Shown in pieces: positions 11,005 to 22,547 of a stretch of 64,000 nt of DNA (position 1 is the stretch's first letter; each line of letters opens with the position of its first letter). Below the pieces are notes generated by a model. It saw nothing but the letters and a program-made list of their open reading frames with translations, ran no database searches and was not told the origin of the DNA. The translations under genes and the position numbers were made by a program. Origin of the DNA: Gliomastix tumulicola (lineage: Eukaryota > Ascomycota > Sordariomycetes > Hypocreales > Bionectriaceae); NCBI GenBank assembly GCA_001599755.1, contig BCHX01000008.1, positions 558,001 to 622,000 on the forward strand, written 5' to 3'.

Positions 11005-12160
11005 ATGGATCCGGTCAGTATGGGAGCTGCGAACTCCTCCCGACTGCGGGGGAGCGCCTCTCGCAATGCAGCCTGTGCGGCGTGCTCGGCAAGAAAGGTG
11101 GGTTTCCCTGGATGATTCAAGAGTGTTCCGGAGGGGAAGGGAAAGTTCCTGCTGACTGATGACTCCGGAATAGGTCCGGTGTAGTGGTGGTCAGCCAAGT
11201 TGCGCTCGTTGCGTCTCGAGGAAGATTGCCTGCCTCTACCCTTCATCCCGACCTGATCGTCGCCAAGCAAGAAAACGCGATGTCTCTACTTCAACATCGG
11301 GATATGATCTCACACAAAGTGTGAACGGTACGTTAGGAGACTACACCTAGTCACTGCTTGGCTAATGATTCCTCTTAGATGACGCTGCAGATGCTGTGTC
11401 AGACTCGCCTGCCTCTGTACCAGACTCACTCTTTGACTCTCCCCCTGAACTCAACTCGACATCTGGAAGCAGGTCATCTGATCTAGATGTCTCAGATCAA
11501 GAGACGAATGCACAACATAGCACACAGAACCACGAACAGCCGCCAAAGGGTAGCTGCTCATGTGCCTCGAGCTTGATGGACGTCGTACAGAAGCTAGACG
11601 ATGACTTCTTCAGCCTGCGCCACCTCCCATTCGACGAAGTCCTCCAAGTACAAAAGTGGCTCATGTTCTCCTGCTGTCAACCACTGGAGTGCGTCGAATG
11701 CGCGCAACCGCAGTTCACCCACAGCACGCTTCTCATCGTCTGCGACAGGATCACCCAGATCTTTGCCTGCTTATGCCGACGCTTTCACAAGATCAGCACT
11801 GGAACCATGGGCATCGACCCTCCACCGCTTGAGACGTGGCCTTCGTCGCCCGCACCGGAGCTCACCGTGCCGTCGCAGCTGTTTGACGGGACGACAGGTC
11901 AACCGGGGATGGGAGGTGCTTGCACGGTTGATATTTTCCGAGAGAGGTTTAGCGAAGAGCACTCGCAGGAAGAGCAGCTCCTGACGATACAGGTTCTGAT
12001 GAAGTCTCACATACGCAACTTCAGTAAACTGCTGGATCGGGTGGGCGCGATGTCTCAATCCCAACAAAGCCAAGCTCGGATAGGACGGGTCCGCAACCTC
12101 AAGACGTATCTTGAGCACTTGACCAATGTCTTGGACGCCGACGTCCAGGATCAGACATAG
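11005..12160 (+). CDS. Zn2Cys6 transcription factor, AflR-like (342 aa)
   Basis: This is a fungal binuclear zinc-cluster regulator. Exons are 11005-11097, 11174-11327 and 11379-12160 (introns of 76 and 51 bp). The zinc cluster is complete: C24-x2-C27-x6-C34-x6-C41-x2-C44-x6-C51, with the first intron falling inside it after ARK. A basic linker and a Ser/Asp-rich region follow. The remainder, with KLDDDFFSLRHLPFDEVLQ and a helical Cys-rich stretch, resembles the C-terminal region of AflR-type secondary-metabolism regulators. The ATG at 11005 is favoured by context (A at -3, G at +4); the in-frame ATG at 10957 would add 16 residues. Its neighbours, the dienelactone hydrolase and MDR reductase, are plausible targets. 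Confidence 0.83.
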
Positions 12161-12804
12161 ACTCGTTGAACATCAATACGCAGGAGCTCTCATTGGTCAT
12201 GGACTTGAAAAATTCAGGCCCATGACGACTCTGAAGGGCCTGTTGGGAAGAATGCAGAGGTGACAAAGCTGTGTTTCGAACCCTCTTCTGACATCCCTTC
12301 ATCATCTGGGGTTCCCCATCCTCCTACATACGAGCGGATGTACGGCGGAGCATCGGGATGATATGGACCGAGCAACCATGCCAACCCATCATGAACTGGC
12401 CTGAATGGGAATAGTTTGAATGCGGGGACGGACGGAGACGTTCCGCAAATCACTGGGCATGACCTGCCCCTGGGGAAGCCCGGATGTACCTGGGGAGACT
12501 CGATTCGGAGTCGATGTACCCAACAAGCCGCTGAAGCGAAAGCAGGTTTTGCCATTAGATGGAACGGCTGGCTGTCGTCATCCGTAGCTAGGCTGTAGCT
12601 CGGTCTATTTCGGGACGACCACAAATTAGGCAGCCCCTGGTCCGAATATGCACACGCATGGATTAAGATGTGGCGCTTTAAAAGCATACGGAGAGCAGCA
12701 GGCGTCACCTTTACTCCTACAACAACGGAATCGAGGCCGGATACCGACATTCAGGGATCAGCGTCGTAAAGGACAATATCATACGTAGCAAGTTGGCAAC
12801 AACA
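12161..12804. other. Intergenic
   Basis: This holds the 3' flank of the regulator and the promoter of the PL4 gene. A 178-codon minus-strand ORF here has no protein-like features. Confidence 0.5.
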
Positions 12805-14911
12805 ATGAAGCTCCTCGTCCCCGCTGTCCTCTCCGCTTGGATTAGTGTGGCCTCGGCTGCCATCACGGCCAGCGAGTCCAGCACCACCATCGACGTCAAA
12901 AATGACCGCCTGTCTTTCTCGGTGAACAAGAGCGCCGGCAACATCAACAAGCTCAGCTTCGACGGCCAAGATCTCCTGGGCTCCGGCGGCAGGCTTTATC
13001 TCGACTGCCACTGCGACAGCGGGTGGTGGAATGGGGGCACCTTCCAGCTGTATCAGGGAACCGACAGCACTGGCACCGACTATGCTGGCGTGAGGATCTC
13101 TGCCAATGTCGACGGCGGGCGGGTGTTTGAAGGGTACTATTTCCTCAGGGATGGCGAGACGGGCATCCACACTTTCGGCCGCGCTGCTTATCCCGATGGA
13201 GGGAATCTAGGAGAGATGCGTTTCCTCTTCCGACCGGCCAAGTCGATCTGGAATCATCTATCATCCTCGGATGAGATGTGGTCCGTGTTACCTGCTGATG
13301 ATGGACGGACGACTGTCCAGGATGCGACGTTTCGCATTTCCGGGGACGGCATCAACGCCCAGTATCGGACGCAAATGTCAGACTACTTCACCAAGTACAT
13401 GTTCTCCGAGTTGTGGGAGTATCATACACATCACGGTCTGTACTCTGACGGATCGGGTACTGTTGATGGATCGAAGTACGGAGCGTGGCTTGTCATGAAC
13501 ACCAAGGACACCTACTACAACGGTCCCAAATGGTCCGATCTGACGGTCGACGGGATTGTCTACAACTACATCAGTGAGTATCTACTCTTCGTCCGTGCAT
13601 ATCAACGTGGCGCAATTCGGTTTCTTACCAATAGTCTGTCTTTAGTCTCAAACCACCATGGCAATGGCAACCCCAACACTCAAGATTTCGACCGCACGTT
13701 CGGGCCAGTAAGTGTCTCTTCTCTTAATGGTGGACAAGGCAAAATGCTGATGATAGTAGCAATTCTACTACTTCAACAAAGGCCAAGGAGCCTCCATCAA
13801 CGAACTCCGCGACGATGCTGGTCAATTCGCCGACCCAAGCTGGAACGCCGAGTTCTACGACTCCATCGCCGAGCATGTTCCCGGATATCTGCCGACTTCT
13901 GGCCGGGGCACCTGGTCGGGTAAGATCAGTCTTCCAGAGGGCGTCACGAAGCCGATCGCCGTTCTCGCGAGCAACGGTCTCGACTTTCAGGACAACAATG
14001 TGGAAACCAAGTCCCGTCAGTACTGGGGCGAGGTCGATGCTAATGGCGAGATTGTCATTCCTCGCGTTGGTGCTGGCACCTACCGTCTCACCATCTACGG
14101 GACGGGTATCTTTGGCGAATACATCCAGGACGACGTCGTGGTCAGTGCCGGAGAAACGACTGTTACAACGGCAACATGGGAAGCTGAATCTGCCGGCACG
14201 GAGCTCTGGCGGATTGGAACTCCTGATCGCAGCAGTGGTGACTTCCGTCACGGCAACGAGCGCGACACCACACGCCTCCGTCAGCCTAAGCAGCATCGCC
14301 TGTACTGGCCGGTTCACGACTTCCCCGATGAATTCCCTGAGGGAGTCAACTTCCACGTCGGGACGAGCGACATCGCCAAGGACTTCAACTACATCCAGTG
14401 GAGCGTGTTCGGCGGTAAAGCAAACGTCATCCGGACTGAGCCGTATTACGAGAATGTCAATGCGTGGAACGTGACGTTTGATGCTACCTCGGACGATCTC
14501 GAAGGCAAGACTGAGGCTACTTTCACGGTTCAGCTGGCGGGTGTCAAAACGTCTGCCGGAAATCTTGACAGCACAACGAAGCAATGGGCAGATCTGCCAT
14601 ATACCGTCACCATCAATGGCGAAGTTCTTCCTACGTGGACTATCCCGTGAGTGATATGGATGCGAGTAGCTCAGTACCTTTGCTGATTCGTGTTATTCTC
14701 CAGTGCCAACCATAGCAGCTCTTGCGGAGTCAGATCTGCTGCGAGCTGCTACAACACCCGCAACAAGTGGACTTTCGATGCCAGCTATCTGCAGGAGGGC
14801 CTCAACACTTTCACGCTCGCTCTCCCGTTCAATGCCACGGCGCCAGAAGACGCTGTCTTGGCAGAGACTACTTACCTACAGTACGATGCGCTGAGGCTAG
14901 AGCTTGCATGA
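12805..14911 (+). CDS. Rhamnogalacturonan endolyase, PL4 family (641 aa)
   Basis: This secreted pectin-backbone lyase cleaves the rhamnose-galacturonate linkage of rhamnogalacturonan I by beta-elimination. Exons are 12805-13573, 13646-13707, 13760-14646 and 14704-14911 (introns of 72, 52 and 57 bp). The signal peptide covers about residues 1-18. The N-terminal catalytic beta-sandwich is followed by an FnIII-like module and a C-terminal CBM-like jelly roll. Diagnostic segments include YHTHHGLYSDG and SNHHGNG..FDRTFGPQFYYFNKG. The length matches fungal extracellular PL4 enzymes of the RglB type. The exon junctions restore conserved family sequence in frame. The adjacent APC permease is unrelated by sequence. 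Confidence 0.9.
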
Positions 14912-15057
14912 GCATCGGGCGTGCCACTTGAGGTTGTAGAGAAGTGTCAATTCTATATGGTATTCTTGTCAGAAAATACAGCACGAATGACGTGAAGTGA
15001 CGAAATAGATGCTCCCTCTCGCACTCTTGTTGAACCTATTGTAAGAACTTTATGCAC

Positions 15058-16865
15058 CTATACCTCGATGATAGGACCCTTGTACACTTTCCGTGCATAC
15101 ACGAAGTAATACACCACACTGAAGCTGAGGACTGCAACAGTCACCACCACTGCCCAGTTCATAGTAGCTGGTGTGATCTCTCGGTACGTTGGCCAGAAGC
15201 TGAAGAACAGGACAAATATCAGAAAACAGCAGGTGAAGATGTTATTTGCAACGCCGTACCATCCTGGAACCTTCCACGGCCCCCAGGTCACGCGCGATCC
15301 GATCGTGTTGGTGATCTCATTGTCATCTCGACCATGAGGCATCCGGATGCCGCCTGTGAGACGTCGATATAGAAGCAGCGACGCGGCGACCAGGTACGAC
15401 CCATTAAGACCTGCAATTGAGATCGAGATGACACCATTGAACGCCGTTGCGTCGCCAATGTTGATGAGAGACAGAATGCCGGCAATGATGGCGACCGTGG
15501 CGACTGCATTTCGTGGGATATTGGTGCGTGGGCTCGTCCTCTTCAGGAAAGTCCAACCAGGAAGTGCGTGGTCTCGAGAAAGCGCCCAGAACACTCGTGA
15601 CGTTGAGGCGAGAGCGCCGGTAGATGCAACGAAGATCATGACGATGACGATTGCGGACATGACAGTCGCGCCCGCTGTTGACTTGACCGCATTGCGGAAG
15701 ATAGCCATGAAGGGGTAGTGTGGGTTCTCTTTCATAGCGGCTTCCAGATCTCCCATGCAGTATAAGGTGGTGATGAGCATGGCAAATCCAAGGGTGCCGT
15801 TGACCAGGAGGGTGGCCATCAGTGCCCAAGGCACCACGATTGCTGCGTCTTTGATTTCTTCCGACAACTGTGAGGATAAGATCCCCTGGTTAGTCTTCAT
15901 AACGCTCTAGAGCAGTGGTTGTATCATTGCTTGGGACAAGGGACTCACGTGGACTGCAGCATCAGCACCGACAAATGCAAAGACCGTGCCCACAATGCCA
16001 ATGCAGAATGACAGGCCCTGGGTATACCAGTCTCCAATATTGAGAAAGTTATCCCAGACGTCCGTGGATGGCGTCTTTTCGCTGAGAAACACTAGGGGGA
16101 GAAGGACGGCGAAGAAGCCAAGGATGTGCAAGATGAAGGCGTACCCTTCGAATTTGACAAACAGAGTCGGAAGTGAGGTGTTGATGGCGTATGTGAGTAG
16201 AAGAACAGCCCAGAGCAGGAGGGTACCGTGCCAGTTCTTCATGTGCTCCTGGTACCCTGGGTGAGCAAGAAGGACAATGTTCTGGATGAGTGTGCCAGTG
16301 AGCAGGCCAGCAGAAGCGAGGGTTGCTTGCCATCCAGTCACGGTCAGCCATCCGGTGATGTATCCGAGAAACTTCTGGCAGTTGAATGGCGCCAGCATGC
16401 TGACCCAGTGGTATTGCCCGCCTGACGTGGGTGCCATAGACACCAGCTCGGACAGAGTCGCCATCAGCGAGATCATGCCAGCCCAGACGAGGATGTACCC
16501 GTAGATGATCCCTGATGGGCCGCCACTGGTAGCATTGTGTCAGACATAAGACACATTGTCGTTTAGGGAACTATCCGGGAAACGTACTTCTGTAGCCCAG
16601 CAAGAAAGGTGCTGCAACAGTTGACGATTGATTAGCGGTGTTGCAATGTCAGTCGCAGACAAAAAGATACTCACAATAAAGACCCTTCCCAAGTAATGAG
16701 CACGGTGCAGCTAAAACCGAGACTCGTCATGAACCCAAACGTCCTGCTTAGCACAGGCTTCTTTCCCAGACGCTCGAGCGTGGCGTCGTCACGAGTGCCA
16801 CTCGGAACAGCTCCCATGTCAATTGACTCCATATCCACCGCGTGGGATACATCTTTGCTCGACAT
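15058..16865 (-). CDS. Amino acid / choline-type APC permease (533 aa)
   Basis: This is a plasma-membrane amino-acid/polyamine/organocation permease of the fungal ACT group (GABA, choline or amino acid). Exons are 16865-16675, 16611-16588, 16525-15949 and 15867-15058; one exon is only 24 bp. The cytosolic N-terminus is followed by TM1 with FGFMTSLGFSCTVLITWEG and the family signature GLQNGGPSGIIYGYILVW, assembled across the two small introns. About twelve hydrophobic segments are visible, including SELVSMAPTSGGQYHW. The C-terminus ends ..YYFVYARKVYKGPIIEV. The substrate cannot be predicted reliably. Confidence 0.88.
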
Positions 16866-17732
16866 GATGGTTGGTAAGATTCAAGATGACAATGCAGAAT
16901 GGACAAATGACTGATGCAGACTCGGTAGACAGCCTACCATTACTTGGGGGCTTTGCATCGCTCAAATGCTTTCCCCGTGTCCGTCTGCCTTACAATCTGC
17001 CTGCCAACACATTTATCGACTTCAGAGCGTGACCAAATGTCGGTGGTTCGCACAACCCAGCAGTCTGCCTGTCAGCTTGCCGGATGTAGTTTCTGTTCCT
17101 GTGCTACAGTCCAGCCAATCAAATCTGCACCGTGGCGAGGTAGGGTAGCAACTGCTTCCCTCCAGCGGAGAGGAATTCCACCGAATGCCAGCAAATATGA
17201 CAGGTGGACCACCCACGGAGCTGAAGAGTCACAGTTGGCCATCACGCATGCAAGTGGGTTGGTTCTTTTTTTAGCATGTGAGGGGAAGGATGTTGTGAAA
17301 TATCGATTCACAGTGCAGCACAGTGTGACTGACAGCCATGAGGCAATGTGACGACGCGTAGGTCGCATTGTGGGATTCGAGGGGCTGAAATGCACATGTC
17401 GCACATGTTTTGAGCTGATCCTGCGGGCGGACGTCGTTGGTCCTTTGAGAGCAGGTCACAGGTCCCATCATACTTGGACATCGCGATCTTCGGAACATCT
17501 TATCTTGAAGCGAATCAGTAGCTGGCTCCAGGCCCCGTCCTCGGGAGACATGCCGGTGCCTTCGGGTGGCTTATTTTAGCTCGCCATCGGGAGAGGAGTG
17601 GAAGCATGCATCACACATGATTAGCGACTACCTTGACCCTGATTCCCAATCCTTTGCGTGTAATCCTCGACAAAAATCAAGTTCTCCCTCAATCATTATT
17701 GACCCCGTGGCGTATCCGACTGCCAATACAGA
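16866..17732. other. Intergenic
   Basis: This holds the permease promoter and the 3' flank of the 7-TM gene. No supported ORF. Confidence 0.55.
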
Positions 17733-19026
17733 TTACTGTTGTCCCTCCGTTGAAGACGACGTCGGAGCGACGGCCGCAGGATGTGACAGCCGGCTGAGTT
17801 GTTGACTGAAGCCGAGCCGCGCACTCCTCCTTTTGGTATGACTCCTTCCACTTCTTCCACTCCCACTATTTCCCTCCGCAGCCGAATGAGCAGCTCCGAC
17901 CTGCCGCTGGGTGAGCTCCTCCTGGGACCCAATTTCATTCACCTGTATCACGCCAAGCTCGATGCTCTGCATGAAGGGCTTGAGATACGGGACACATGCC
18001 GTGACGATACTCAAGCATGCCTCCAGCTGATTGAAAAGAATAGGTGCCCACCCATTGTACAAGACGCTACCATCAAGGTTCCGCTCTGGGAGGGAGTCGA
18101 TGAAGGCGACGAGTTGAATGGCCATAGCGGCCACGACGCTGCATGCAGGCGTTAGGGACATGTCTGAAAGCGTGGAAATGTAGGGAGACTGACAGGATTC
18201 GTGCCGAGAATATACCCAGTACACTTGCCTTGCGCATGAAAGATGTCTGTAGGTCGTGGAAGATCCAGATATAGATGAAGATGAAGCATAGCTCAGTCGC
18301 CATGTTAAACGCTGCCACCGCTGTCCACCAGGTTTGCTATATCCAATTAGCCAGAGTGAATGGCGTGGCAATCGTAGTTCTGAGGCTTACCCGATCAATG
18401 CAGCGTGAATCATTAAGAATATTCCAAGGCTTTGGCAGACTGCACTGGAAGAGCGACACCAGGACAGTGGTCGTGACCCAGAGAGCCACGACGGTGACCA
18501 TCGTCAGATTCATCCATCGGTGGATATTATTAGGCGTGAGCTGGTTGATGAAGGCGCAAAGAGACCACTTTATGAGTGCTAATGCAAGGATGAACACGGG
18601 CAGATAGCCATATTCGACCTGAACCGTCGTACGTGAGTTACTACCCATAGAGAGGCCATGTCATGGGAGGGAATGGCGGGATCAGACCTTTAGAGAACGA
18701 TTAATCTGATCATCGGAGAGCGTATCGACAGGTTTACCCAGCCCATTGGCAATACCAAAGGACAGCACACTCGCTTGCACGAGGAGTACGACCTGTTCAG
18801 CAAGGTATGTCAGCGGTGCAAAGATATCGGAAGGCGGCAGGGTCAGTGGGCGATTACTAACCTGGGCCGCGAGAGCCAGCCAGTCGTCCCATGTAATTTT
18901 GATCGACAGGAATAGCTTGGACCCAAATCGGGCGCACAAGCTGAAGACACCCACCAGGAAGAAAAACCAGGTGAGAATTCCGATCAAGGCACTTCGGTTT
19001 GCGTTGCCGTCGGTTATGACGGCCAT
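17733..19026 (-). CDS. Rhodopsin-like 7-TM membrane protein (348 aa)
   Basis: This is an integral membrane protein of the fungal SAT4/PTH11-related rhodopsin-domain family, thought to include receptor-like proteins. Exons are 19026-18862, 18792-18688, 18618-18391, 18336-18194 and 18138-17733, with introns of 54-69 bp. Seven hydrophobic segments are visible. The family's ITWDDWLALAAQ motif follows TM2, and an acidic PVDTLSDDQ loop lies between TM3 and TM4. The C-terminal tail, about 80 residues, is hydrophilic and Ser/Arg-rich. The second intron uses a weak donor (GTCTGA) but is needed for frame. An upstream GTG-initiated extension is rejected in favour of the ATG at 19026. The ligand and role are unknown. 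Confidence 0.82.
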
Positions 19027-20292
19027 CTCTGGCGTGTGCAATAAGCGGAAGGCAGAGGGGTTCAGTGCAATGAGCCAAATACTCTTCTGCACGACACGGA
19101 GAGAAAGGGGACGAGTACAGAGGAAAGCTGAAGTGGGGGATCGGTGGCGTTTAGAGCTGTCGCGTGCTCAGTTTTGTGCGGAATGATTCTTCTCCTCGTT
19201 GAATTCGTATTGTGGTTGTTACAAGGATTGTCCGTCGACGCTACATCTCGACGTGCATCGACATACAGCTTTGAATACGTCAGACTCGATAAGGTATGCT
19301 CTTCACAATCTGGATTTTCGGCTAGAGCCACGATGGGAGGCAGTCAGCTGTTGGCTCCAAAGAATGCCTCATCTACGTCTGTGGGGGGGAATAAACCCGG
19401 GGTTGCTGCTGCCAGGTGTCCCAGCATGCAGTAAAACCCCTAAGAGTGCCCTGGTGAGGGGTCGGGTAGGGTTACAACGGCCTCCTCCAGTACCACCTTT
19501 CAGCTTACTCGCCGGTTGCCTTCCCCTATGACTGCCTATTGTCCAAAGGCAGGACCCAGTATCTGAAATTGCAGGCACTGACAGCATGCCCTTGGCGCTG
19601 CCCGAACAGGAGAACATCACCGCGTGCCGCTGCATTTAAATTCGTTCATATATCGTGCCAGGATTTATTACTTTAATCTCCATTGCCATTTCCTGTTCCC
19701 TTCGACCGGCGAGGATGCTACTACTCAACTGCATGAGTGCACGCTACACAGTGCCAATACCGCCCCTCCTGACTTCCTGGCGTATTTCGTATCGACAGCC
19801 AAGCAGCATCGAGCCCCATCGACATGTAAGCTGATGCACGCTCGTCATCGAATCATGTGCAGAGAATGCCTAACCAGCAGGATCCCGTGATCCAGTGAAA
19901 AATGTTCTGGTTTCGGCCCTTTGCCCAGCTTGGGCGACACCTAGCCATGGCAGCACAGACCTTCCCACTAGAAAGCTTTGAGCTGCAGATGCTTTTCCGG
20001 GGAGCAATCTAGGCAGACAGTTGCATCCATTCTTCCAATGCTACTCCATCTCGATCTTTCGGTTGTAGAGACGACGGTTTGTTAGTGCTGTGCCCTGAAT
20101 GATGCACGTCGTATTGCAGATGCAGTGCGACGGATGTCGTGACCAATTCCTCCAATACGACCGCGCCGCAGAAGGCCAACATTTCTGGCCCGGCATCAAT
20201 ATCAGTAGCATTAATATAGAAAATGAGCTCTCCCAGTTCCATGGGCATTTGTAATAGGCTGAGGCTGATCAGTTTTGTAGTGTCTGTTCAAT
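19027..20292. other. Intergenic, 1.27 kb
   Basis: This lies between two divergently transcribed genes. A 79-codon minus-strand ORF (20009-20248, from an ATG) reads plausibly but has no recognisable domain or supporting splice context. Nothing else was seen. Confidence 0.5.
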
Positions 20293-21886
20293 ATGATGCG
20301 TGTCTCTGATCAATCTCTCAGCACCACCGAGGACGACGCATCAAAGCAAGATGCTCCTTCTCGGGCCCCAGAGCTTACTGGAACTGCCATTTCCACCCCA
20401 ATAGTATGCAAATCTATCGTGACCGTGTGATAGCGCCATTCTCCCGCACCACCCCCAAGACCAAGAGCTGACGCAGTGGTTAAAACAGGTGGTATGGGAT
20501 AGCCCAAACGATGCTCGACGCCCCAGAAACTGGCCAACGACTCGAAAATGGATCGCCACGGTCGTTCTCTCTGCCGTTGCGTTTCTCCAACCGATGGGTG
20601 AGACGGCACTTGCACCCGCCGAAGAACAGATCTCTCGCGACCTGCATATCCAACATCCGTACCAATGGATGCTTGTCAACTCGTTCATCCTCGTCGGTCT
20701 CGGCCTGTCCTCGATCATCTTGGCACCTCTGTCTGAAGCATACGGCCGCAAGCCGATCCTTATCGGTGGCACCGTGAGCTTTGTGCTGTGGAACACCATC
20801 AGCGGCACTTCCAGCACGATAGAGCAGATGCTCGCACTCCGTTTTCTCTCCGGGATGGGCGCATCTGTCGGAGATTCTGTTGCCGGTGGTGTGCTCAGCG
20901 ATCTGTGGCACGCTGAGCATCGAGGCAGAGCGTATGGCGTTTTCGTCGCTGCGCCCACCTTTGGCACGGCAGTGGCGCCGATATGCGGTGCCTATATCTC
21001 AGAAGCAGCTGGATGGAGGTGGATATTCTGGTTGACGTCCATTCTTTCAGGAGTCACGATCATCATAACTGCCCTGTGTCTGCCGGAGACGTATGAGCCG
21101 ACTATCGAGGAGCGTCTACGTCGGAAACTGAGCATCGGTGATCCCGCCTTGACAGAGACACGCGGTACGGTCAGCAGATTCTTCCAAGATGTCCTACCGA
21201 GCTTGCAGCGTCCCTTCCGCATGCTCGGCACACAGATCATTGTCCAGCTCTTGTCGGTATACATGGCACTCCTATACGGCTTGCTCTGGCTCTTTCTATT
21301 CATATACCCCAAGCTGTGGACAGAGGTCTACCATCAAGGCACGTCGACAGCCAGTCTCAATTATCTGTCTTTTGGATCAGGCTTACTCATCGGTGCCAAC
21401 TTGGGCGGCCAAATCAACGATGGCGTCTACAAATTCCTCAAAGCCAGAAACAACGGAGTCGGCCGTCCAGAGTTCCGCGTTCCGGGCATGGTAATCGGCA
21501 CCATGCTAGCTCCTGTTGGTCTTCTCTGCTGGGGATGGTCCGGTCAAGCCAAGCTTCATTGGATCGTGCCCAACATCGGCAGCTTCGTCTTTGCATTGGG
21601 GGTGTATATATGCTCCTCTTGTGTCTCTGTATACACAATCGACACCTACACTCGATACGCCGCCTCTGCCATCTCTACCAACCTTGTGCTGAGGAGCATA
21701 TCAGGGGGTCTGTTCCCTTTGTTCGCACCTTACCTTTTTGATAGCCTGGGATTGGGGCTCTCGGCTACTGTACTAGCCTCGAGCTTTTTCGTGCTTGGGA
21801 CAACTGTCACGGCTATTCTGTGGTATTATGGGGAGGGCCTCAGGTCTCGAAGTCCCTACTGCACGTCCGTTGGCGATGACAGTTGA
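20293..21886 (+). CDS. MFS multidrug/polyamine-type transporter, DHA1 (502 aa)
   Basis: This is a 12-TM drug:H+ antiporter-1 family member. Exons are 20293-20403 and 20489-21886; the 85-bp intron has donor GTATGC, branch GCTGAC and acceptor AACAG. A hydrophilic N-terminus leads to 'WDSPNDARRPRNW', typical of fungal DHA1 proteins. Motif A follows TM2 as LSEAYGRKP, and motif C-like GGVLSDLW and RWIFWLTS lie before the central loop, with LPETYEP at its start. Transport of toxic compounds or polyamines is the usual role. It lies next to the six-hairpin glycosidase gene on the same strand, with no sign of functional coupling. Confidence 0.87.
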
Positions 21887-22547
21887 GGAGCTGAAGGCAG
21901 TGATCTTTTTCTGTCACTTAGTAGATCGATGCAACGATTATGGAATCCTCATGCCCTCGAGAACCATGAAGGTCTAAGCAGGCTACAGTAGACTGATCAC
22001 TTTAGATCTGTCTTACTCCCTCAGTTATTAAAAAAACAGCTCTCTAGTACCACTGCAACCCAACTGTACATACATTATGGACAGCATCTCAGCAGTGTAA
22101 AGCTTTCAAATGTGAGTTCCCAATTTCAATTTTTACCTTAAACCATGTTGCTGCAGGGTAGTCGGTCTCGGGACCGTGCCCTGGTGTGATTGGAGGACCA
22201 AAACATTCCGAGCGGAGCGGGAGATTTGGGGAGAGAGACAGGGGTGGCTGCACTTTTGTCATTCTCCCCGCACATTTTCTTGCCCTCTCCGCATCGGCTA
22301 ATGAGCCACTGGACGATCGCGGCTAAGTTGGGATCATCTCCATCGTTGACAAACGTCCCCCAGCCTCGGTCCCGGTATGTCAAAGCCGAGAGCTGTGGAG
22401 AGAGGCGTCATGGAGCTCGGTGGACGTTCTGCCGTCGAGGCGAATATGGAGACGAACTGTTCTGAGGTGGAAGTTATCTTGTCCATTTGCCTTTGTTCCT
22501 AGACCTGAATTCTCGGGCTCCAATGTCCATTGGCACCAGCAGGCGAA
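21887..22547. other. Intergenic
   Basis: This holds the transporter's 3' flank and the glycosidase promoter. No further gene was seen. Confidence 0.55.

Noticed and set aside
10818..11270. Minus-strand 150-codon ORF over the Zn2Cys6 region
   Set aside because: The plus strand here carries a complete Zn2Cys6 cluster with correct splicing, so the minus ORF is a shadow.
12214..12750. Minus-strand ORF of 178 codons before the PL4 gene
   Set aside because: Low-complexity composition, no homologous motif, and it covers the likely PL4 promoter.
13724..14584. Minus-strand ORF of 286 codons opposite the PL4 gene
   Set aside because: Antisense of PL4 exon 3, with no recognisable protein.
20009..20248. 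Minus-strand 79-codon ORF with ATG
   Set aside because: It reads fairly well but is short, without domain, splice partners or promoter evidence. Not strong enough to call.
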